Origin: Paragonimus westermani
Lineage: Eukaryota; Platyhelminthes; Trematoda; Plagiorchiida; Troglotrematidae
Assembly: GCA_008508345.1 (NCBI GenBank)
Contig: QNGE01001693.1
Span: forward strand, 1 to 64,000
DNA length: 64,000 nucleotides
Direction: 5' to 3'
In this document: piece by piece, positions 59,982 through 64,000 of the stretch
Layout of the letters: every line of letters starts with the position of its first letter
Position numbering within the stretch: position 1 is the stretch's first letter
The notes under the pieces: model-generated
Seen by the model: only the letters and a program-made list of their open reading frames with translations
What the model was told of the DNA's origin: nothing
The model's database searches: none
Program-made: the position numbers and the translations under genes

Positions 59982-60099
59982 ACTGGATTCGCTTCGTTGC
60001 TCAACCGTTAGAACGTCAGACTTAACAGACGGTGTTTTATTTGTCTGAAGGTCAATCACATGGCCAGGTCGTGCAGACTCTACGTTAAGTGTCTAGGGT

Positions 60100-60440
60100 T
60101 TGGTTGTATTAGGCGTCATGATGACGTGTCACCACGTACGCCCAAGACAAATGAAGAGGCTGTACAATGTGGTGCAACTTCTGCCAGTCCAAACGCTGTT
60201 TTTTGGGCTTTGTACCTGTTCGGTTAGTAAGCCAAACGTGCTACATTGGGACGTATGCATTTTTGGACGATGGTTTGGATATCACCTTAGTAGACAAAAG
60301 AGTAGCTCGCAAGCTCGTTTTACCGCATAATCCTTGCCGACACTCAATGCGCGCTCTACATAGTACTCGTACGGTACCATGTCATCGAGTGGCCTTTGAA
60401 GTTCTATCTGTGGACAAGGCCAACATCATTTCTGTAGAGT
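60100..60440 (+). pseudogene. pro: BEL/Pao aspartic protease
   Basis: Around 60266-60300 the text TYAFLDDGLDITLVDKRVAR matches the active-site loop of BEL/Pao retropepsin-like proteases (catalytic Asp in a D-x-G context, then a DITLVD strand). It would cleave the element's polyprotein. It ends near a SVDKANIISVE segment and a stop. Confidence 0.75.
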
Positions 60441-60479
60441 AAGCGTATACTGTTGATAAATTATCGGTTGTGCAGATCG

Positions 60480-62370
60480 ACAAGCCATCCCCGATGGAGT
60501 TGCAACAATGAACTCATCTAGCACGGATGGACTTCGCTGCTATCTTAAACAAACGTGTAGGTGTTCTCGTTGGATGCGACGTTCCCTAGGCTCATTGTGT
60601 ATTGGAACAAAGAATAGGAACCAGAAACGAACCGTATGATATTAGAGCAGTTCTTGAGTGGAGCTTCGGGGATGCAATTCACGCTGCATCTGGAATGTCC
60701 AAGTGTGTAAACCACGTGGGTGATTGGCCAGTGTCGTTGTAAAATAGGATTCAAAGAATTTTCGAGTTGGAAGTCGTTGAGCAGAGAATCTCGAAGAAAA
60801 GGGTGCTGTCACTCGAGGATAGCGAACTTCGAGTTAAGGCGGAAGCTTCTCTGTCTTCGGACGGTCAAGACGAAATAGGTTTCCCATTGTGGACAGGGAC
60901 GAACCAACTACTGATAAGTAGATTAAGAATAACACAACTTTAGCAACAAGTGGTAATGCTCTGCCCTATCAGTAACATTTTAAACGTGACACAAACTATT
61001 TGACTTCATTCGTACTAAATTTGATGCGGATAGCTTGCAAATGAACCAACTACCTGGCAATCGCGCGATTTGTGAGTGACGTCTGTACTCACTTAAGCGA
61101 AGGCTACTCGAGGAAACCACATTGAAATCGAAGTATGCAACCTTTATATTCAGCCATATCAGCACAGGCTATATGAGAAAGGTTTCTCCCAAGGTGTTAA
61201 TTGTGCTAGACGGTTGTATCTAACAAATCGTCCAGTACTTAACCCGTATAAGCCGGATAGGGTCGAATAGTGTTTGATTGCGTTGCCATGTATCAACGAG
61301 TTACTGTTAACCATGTTATGCTTCAAGGGCCTGATTTGACTAATACTCTCTGTCGGAGTGCTCCTCCCTTATCGAATGCATGTGATAGTCATCACGGCGG
61401 CTATTGCTAAAATGCTTTTGCAGGTTCGGGTTCCGGAATGTGACAGATGGACTTTAAGCTTCCTGCGGTGGGGCTCATTTTCCCTCCAAAGATCTACTAA
61501 TGTATAGGAGCTGAACGTGCACTCTTTTGGTGCCACTGTAATGAGGACCAGCGATCGCACTATACTACTCACACCAACACCATTCAGTAGTGGAGCACGA
61601 ACATGGATTTTTGCATCGAAATGGCCGCGGGAAAAATACAAGAAAAAATATTGGAGTGCAGAATCGCACAAAATGCTTATTGCTATATAAAGAAACTGAA
61701 CATTGACGGCCGTGGCAACCGTGACGTTCTGAGACCGGTGTCGTGCGCAGATGAGTGTTTTTGTTTGTGGTCCCTTTGAGTCGCATAACCTATGTATTGG
61801 TTTTCCGAATAAGAAGTCCTTGAACCATCGGCATGTTTGGCGCACAATATTACTTCGCCGTCCAGTGCAAATTTTGCCCTGCAGTGGATTGCTGTTTACC
61901 GTGGTGCGAGATTTCATGCTCTCGACAACATTAGCTATAAAGGAGAACTTCTAGGTGGACTACTGCTTGTTATCGGTCGCAACCGTTGAGATGCTATATC
62001 CGTTGTAGACGAACTTCACACCTTGCTACAGAAGAGTGGGTTTCGTCTCACAAAGTAGATATCTAATATCACTGAGTTTGTTGAACATATAGCCTTGAAG
62101 GATAGACTGCACAAAACGATTAACTTGGACCTTGAAGGTATAGTGCAATACGTTGCTTCATTGTATGACCCTTTGAGAGTAGTAGCTCCAATGCTGATTC
62201 GAGTTCGCAAGCTGCTGCAAGACCTTTGTGGTCGGGGTCTTGGGTGGGATAGTTTAACAAAAGAGACCGCTAGTCTAATCCCGGAGAATTGGCTGACAAA
62301 TGTCCGGACCGTTGTGTCAGTTAGGGTGCCTCGTTTTGTTTCTCCGAGCATACCTACGGCCGTGGGAATA
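60480..62370 (+). pseudogene. pol: BEL/Pao reverse transcriptase and connection
   Basis: Recognisable pieces, in several frames, are VGCDVP followed by AHCVLEQRIGTRNEPYD (approach to the RT), [10 protein letters not shown] at about 61325, ECDRWTL-like text near 61435, and DPLRVVAPMLIRVRKLLQDL at about 62168-62228, the block joining RT to RNase H. The YxDD catalytic motif is not visible. An opposite-strand ORF of 182 codons (61369-61917) is a shadow of this region. Confidence 0.7.
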
Positions 62371-62760
62371 GAATTGTACTTGTTTTGTGATGTATCTGAG
62401 GTATAATACGATGTAGTTGGTCATACTGAGCTAGAAGCGTCAAGCGGTTCAGTTAAATGCTTTTTCATTCAAGGCAAATCAAGGGTGGCTCCGTGTGTAA
62501 GAGTTATCATCCCAAAAGTTGAACTCACAGCGGCCGTCCTCTCAGTAAGATGCGGCTACTTGTGGACGAACTGAGAATGCGTACCGAACGCGTAGTTTTG
62601 TGGACGGACTCAATGACAGTACTGCAATATATTCATAATATCTCGTCGCGCTTTGCGATATTCGTTGAAAATCGAGTAAGATTAATACGTTAGTATACCA
62701 CAATATCATAGTGGAGACATGCCTTCCGAGCTGAATCAGGCCCATTTAGCATCCAGAGGA
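62371..62760 (+). pseudogene. BEL/Pao RNase H
   Basis: LYLFCDVSEV at 62374-62403 holds the first catalytic aspartate, and LLVDELRMRTERVVLWTDS at 62556-62612 a further acidic site, followed by QYIHNISSRFAIFVENR. Stops interrupt the frame at 62404 and after RLIR. Confidence 0.75.
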
Positions 62761-62879
62761 GCTTCAAGCTTATTTTTACGTGACATAGATCATTGGCTTT
62801 AGGGACAAGAGTTTCTAGTGTTTTCTGAGGGAAGCTGGCCAACGTCATCATTTTCCAGTGCACTGACAAACTAGAACTG

Positions 62880-63440
62880 AGAGATTGGGCGTGTTCTGAC
62901 TGATGTGACAGTGAGTACAGTTAATCCCATTTTGGAATGTCTTGTACCGCGATATTCCGGTTGGTTAAAATTAGAGAAGATAGTAGCATGGCTCTTTCGC
63001 TTCATCAGGTTTGTTTGCTTACTAGAGTCTGGAAGCCAAAGAGATGCGGTAGAGTCCGGGGCATTGCGTGTGTTCGAATTGAAACGCGCAACCAGCAAGC
63101 TGATCATGCTTGCTCAGTAAAAATGTCTTCCAGATGACCTGAAATATCTTAAGTTAACTCTGTTGGCAGGAGATGTCTATTCCATCCACCCCGGTTAAGA
63201 CCAGTAATAATAGGCGATTTATTGTGGTTTGGAAGGAGACCATATGACGCTGCTGCTGTTGTTCTACCGTCAAACAACACAGTCACAGAACTTACAGTAA
63301 AAAGTCACCGCGAGACGGAAGACCACATGGGTGCCACACATGTACTTGCATCTATCCGAACGAAATTTTGGTTCTTAAAGAGAAGGGCGACTGTTAGGTG
63401 CGTGATTAATAAGTGTTTTATATACGAATTTCTGTCTTGT
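62880..63440 (+). pseudogene. int: BEL/Pao integrase N-terminal part (H2C2)
   Basis: RYSGWLKLEKIVAWLFRFIR at about 62953 is the segment before the integrase. From 63270, VVLPSNNTVTELTVKSHRE, HMGATHVLASIRTKFWF and CVINKCFI give the His-His-Cys-Cys zinc-binding layout. These last blocks are in one open frame (63222-63521). Confidence 0.8.
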
Positions 63441-63935
63441 AAGCCCATAGTTAAGGGCTCCGTACCAGTGAATAGAGTGACTACTGATGGGCGTCCATTC
63501 CGACATACTGGAATGGACTAGTTTGGCCCGTTCAAGATCAAGATAGGTAAAAGCGAACACGATCGTTACGGCTGTGTGTTTACTTGTTTCCAGATTCGTG
63601 CTATTCACTTTGAGGTTGTCCATTCACTGTCAGTTGATTCGTTCATGATGGCACTCATTTGCGGGTAGACGAGAAGCTCCGGATGCCATATATATCGACA
63701 ACTGCACCAACTTTGTAGAAGCAAATTCAGAACTGAAGAAGAGGCTGAATGTTCTGGATCAAAGGGATATTGCTGATTGCCTGCTAACTCGTAAAATTGC
63801 CTGGGATTTTGAGTCACCTGAAGTCATCTATCGAGATGGGGGGAAAATGATAAGAACTGTCCGGCGAGTACTTATTTCTATCACTCACCAGCAGACTATG
63901 AATGAGGAGGGCACTGCTCAGTTACATGGTAGAGA
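63441..63935 (+). pseudogene. int: BEL/Pao integrase catalytic core
   Basis: TTDGRPFRHTGMD carries the first catalytic aspartate and is followed directly by TAG at 63519, then FGPFKIKIGKSEHDRYGCVF and IHFEVVHSLSVDSF. IYIDNCTNFV at about 63690 has the second aspartate. The C-terminal end reads KMIRTVRRVLISITHQQTMN at about 63847-63904, usually preceded by the catalytic glutamate region. The element stops at the ATC repeat. Confidence 0.82.
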
Positions 63936-63940
63936 TGGAA

Positions 63941-63957
63941 ATCATCATCATCATCAT
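63941..63957. repeat. (ATC)n microsatellite
   Basis: Five to six ATC units, read directly, at the boundary of the integrase fragment. Confidence 0.9.
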
Positions 63958-64000
63958 AGACAGCAATACATCGGTAGTTCACACTAATGCTTAACTGCCA

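Larger units (their letters stand above)
59561..63935 (+). mobile_element. decayed BEL/Pao LTR retrotransposon
   Basis: Plus-strand fragments appear in the canonical BEL/Pao order: Gag tail with a cysteine pair, retropepsin-like protease, reverse transcriptase, RNase H, integrase H2C2 and catalytic core. The frame switches repeatedly and carries many stops, so the element is dead. No LTRs are visible: the left end is not defined before 59.5 kb and the right end is lost at the ATC microsatellite and window edge. Confidence 0.9.

Noticed and set aside
59990..60070. tRNA-like TTGCTCAACCGTTAGAACG inside the BEL region
   Set aside because: The B box would be badly degenerate and tRNA spacing is poor.
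61369..61917. 182-codon minus-strand ORF, the longest outside the LINE
   Set aside because: It is antisense to the BEL/Pao reverse transcriptase, whose conserved pieces lie on the plus strand.
1..64000. CRISPR arrays, bacterial operons, rRNA genes, phage genes
   Set aside because: No regularly spaced repeats, no gene-dense coding and no rRNA-like conserved blocks were seen; the window is eukaryotic in character.

Overview
The window looks like nuclear DNA of an animal, most likely a flatworm and probably a digenean trematode. There is no bacterial gene layout and no long ORF. Instead there are many short exon-like open stretches bounded by GT and AG, two candidate introns of only 33 and 35 nt (tiny introns are known in schistosomes), dispersed LINE, BEL/Pao and SINE copies, and hammerhead-like motifs of the kind known from Penelope-like elements and schistosome satellite RNA. 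The organism call is inference; no species-specific gene was recognised.

Layout. 0-3.5 kb: a simple repeat, a rearranged piece of a non-LTR retrotransposon, then a candidate two-exon cysteine-rich coding region. 3.5-16 kb: mostly non-coding, with scattered exon candidates on both strands and a coding-like repeat at 10.9 kb (minus) that recurs at 48.4 kb. 16.9-20 kb: the best multi-exon candidate, on the minus strand, five short exons whose phases agree at every junction. 21-28 kb: single exon candidates, the first hammerhead-like repeat (25.85 kb, minus), a tRNA-derived SINE (26.2 kb, minus) abutting a coding-like minus-strand ORF, and plus-strand exons at 27.5-28.0 kb. 28-34 kb: nothing convincing. 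34.3-36.95 kb: a second SINE of the same family, then a decayed non-LTR retrotransposon (partial reverse transcriptase, C-terminal C2H2 finger) and its 3' module. 37-43 kb: a run of plus-strand exon candidates, some with in-frame stops, including a weak zona-pellucida-like frame at 41.8 kb. 43-57 kb: sparse, with the second hammerhead-like repeat at 54.0 kb and a degraded hammerhead lookalike at 52.35 kb. 57.6-58.7 kb: a minus-strand gene candidate with a 35-nt intron and a WD40-like segment. 59.56-63.95 kb: a heavily decayed BEL/Pao LTR retrotransposon running out of the window, ending next to an ATC microsatellite.

The host genes cannot be assembled end to end from the sequence alone and most exon calls are inferences from reading frame, codon texture and splice sites. 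The transposable-element calls are firmer because several conserved domains occur in the right order. All three single-base Ns (1264, 40063, 54009) lie at repeat edges, so local order there may be an assembly artefact.
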